This document shows positions 63,540 to 64,000 of a stretch of 64,000 nt of DNA, one piece after another. Under the pieces are notes generated by a model. The model saw nothing but the letters and a program-made list of their open reading frames with translations. It was not told where the DNA came from and did no database searches. Source of the stretch: Novosphingobium sp. 9U (GTDB lineage: Bacteria; Pseudomonadota; Alphaproteobacteria; Sphingomonadales; Sphingomonadaceae); NCBI RefSeq assembly GCF_902506425.1, contig NZ_LR732537.1, forward strand, positions 1 through 64,000, written 5' to 3'. The translations under genes were made by a program, and so were the position numbers. Every line of letters begins with the position of its first letter. The stretch's first letter is position 1.

Positions 63540-63794
63540 ATGTCAGGTGGCGGAGAATACGAACCCAAGGACTCGCGCCGCGTAGTCGGCACCAAAGGCG
63601 ATCCCGACAAGTCGTGGCGTGAGGAAGAAACCTCGACCAAGAACGAGGACGGCGGTGAATACGAGCCGGTCGACAGCCGCAACGTAACCGGGCAGGCGGC
63701 CAATGACGTCGACCGCTGGAAGAACAGCGACAAGCGCCCGCCGCTTGCCAATGGCGATACGTCGGAGGAGGGCGGGCCGGAGGGTTCGCGTTAG
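63540..63794 (+). CDS. Small hydrophilic protein with a duplicated GEYEPxDSR motif
   Basis: An 84-residue very polar protein (Gly, Glu, Asp, Ser, Lys), with no hydrophobic core and probably disordered. The unit GGEYEP-DSR-V-G occurs twice (about residues 4-19 and 38-52), showing an internal duplication. GAGGAG 6-7 nt before the ATG supports translation. I do not recognise a family with a known function; such proteins are often stress-induced, which is inference. Confidence 0.7.
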   Translation: MSGGGEYEPKDSRRVVGTKGDPDKSWREEETSTKNEDGGEYEPVDSRNVTGQAANDVDRWKNSDKRPPLANGDTSEEGGPEGSR

Positions 63795-64000
63795 GGCTTC
63801 TCACCTTTCCCCGGACGGGGAGAGGGTACGCAGGCTTGGTTCGCAGAGCCTAGCCGGAGTTGGAGAAGGATTTGTGCCCTCTTGGCGTCGGAAGCCCCTT
63901 TCCAAGCTCCGCTAGCCGCTGGCGCGGCAAGCTTCACTATCCTCTCCCCTCAAGGGGAGAGGGCAAAGTGGTGTCCTTACAACTCCACCGCGCGTTCAAG
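63795..64000. repeat. Palindromic repeat element near the window end
   Basis: About 165 bp (63800-63965) bounded by TTTCCCCGGACGGGGAGAGGG and CCTCTCCCCTCAAGGGGAGAGG, each a hairpin, in inverted arrangement. The design resembles the family A elements with a different core. Past it to 64000 no gene start is visible; any following gene lies outside the window. Confidence 0.6.

Overview
The window is high-GC chromosomal DNA of an alphaproteobacterium, most likely in the Sphingomonadales (Novosphingobium/Sphingomonas-like). The evidence is the TonB-dependent receptor, the split cobalamin methionine synthase, the ArsR-methyltransferase regulator beside metF, genes typical of that order (DUF6165, DUF3008, DUF1003), GGAAC-type stress promoters and dispersed palindromic repeats. 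No tRNA, rRNA, CRISPR array or transposase was seen.

Layout. 0-6.5 kb: ahpC, a TonB receptor, recQ and a Nudix hydrolase. 6.5-12.7 kb: a one-strand methionine/one-carbon operon (ArsR-methyltransferase regulator, metF, metH N-terminal half, GNAT, metH C-terminal half, Nudix) whose first gene is preceded by a perfect 24-bp operator-like palindrome. 12.9-40.8 kb: mostly housekeeping genes: katE, gltX, a pseudouridine synthase, 3-hydroxybutyrate dehydrogenase with a patatin, glnD, lgt with a MidA-like methyltransferase, a 5'-nucleotidase, gyrB, an M20 peptidase, guaA, aroC, an Spx/ArsC-like protein, a HisKA_2 sensor kinase, ubiG, lysC, a nitronate monooxygenase-like gene and purU.

40.9-60.1 kb is the accessory part. 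Two divergent, tightly overlapping operons start from one 230-bp pivot. Leftward: a histidine phosphatase, a CmoB-like methyltransferase, a glycosidase whose barrel halves are in circularly permuted order, and inositol-3-phosphate synthase. Rightward: two sugar-nucleotide epimerases, one GT4-type glycosyltransferase, three paralogous CgeB-like glycosyltransferases and a UDP-xylose-synthase-like decarboxylase. Nearby are a Gfo/Idh oxidoreductase with a medium-chain dehydrogenase, a GH13 glucosidase with another GT4 enzyme, and a DUF3008/GT9-like/DUF6165 operon. The pivot holds back-to-back GGGAAC elements, each at the spacing expected of EcfG (general stress) promoters. The same pattern precedes katE and a small lipoprotein gene. 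My inference is a stress-induced pathway making a glycosylated, possibly inositol-containing molecule; its product is unknown.

60.5-63.8 kb: an SRPBCC/alcohol dehydrogenase/SDR operon and a small hydrophilic protein with an internal duplication. Many adjacent genes overlap by ATGA or TGATG, indicating translational coupling. gyrB, gltX and guaA each have a -10-like box immediately before the start codon and no Shine-Dalgarno, suggesting leaderless mRNAs.
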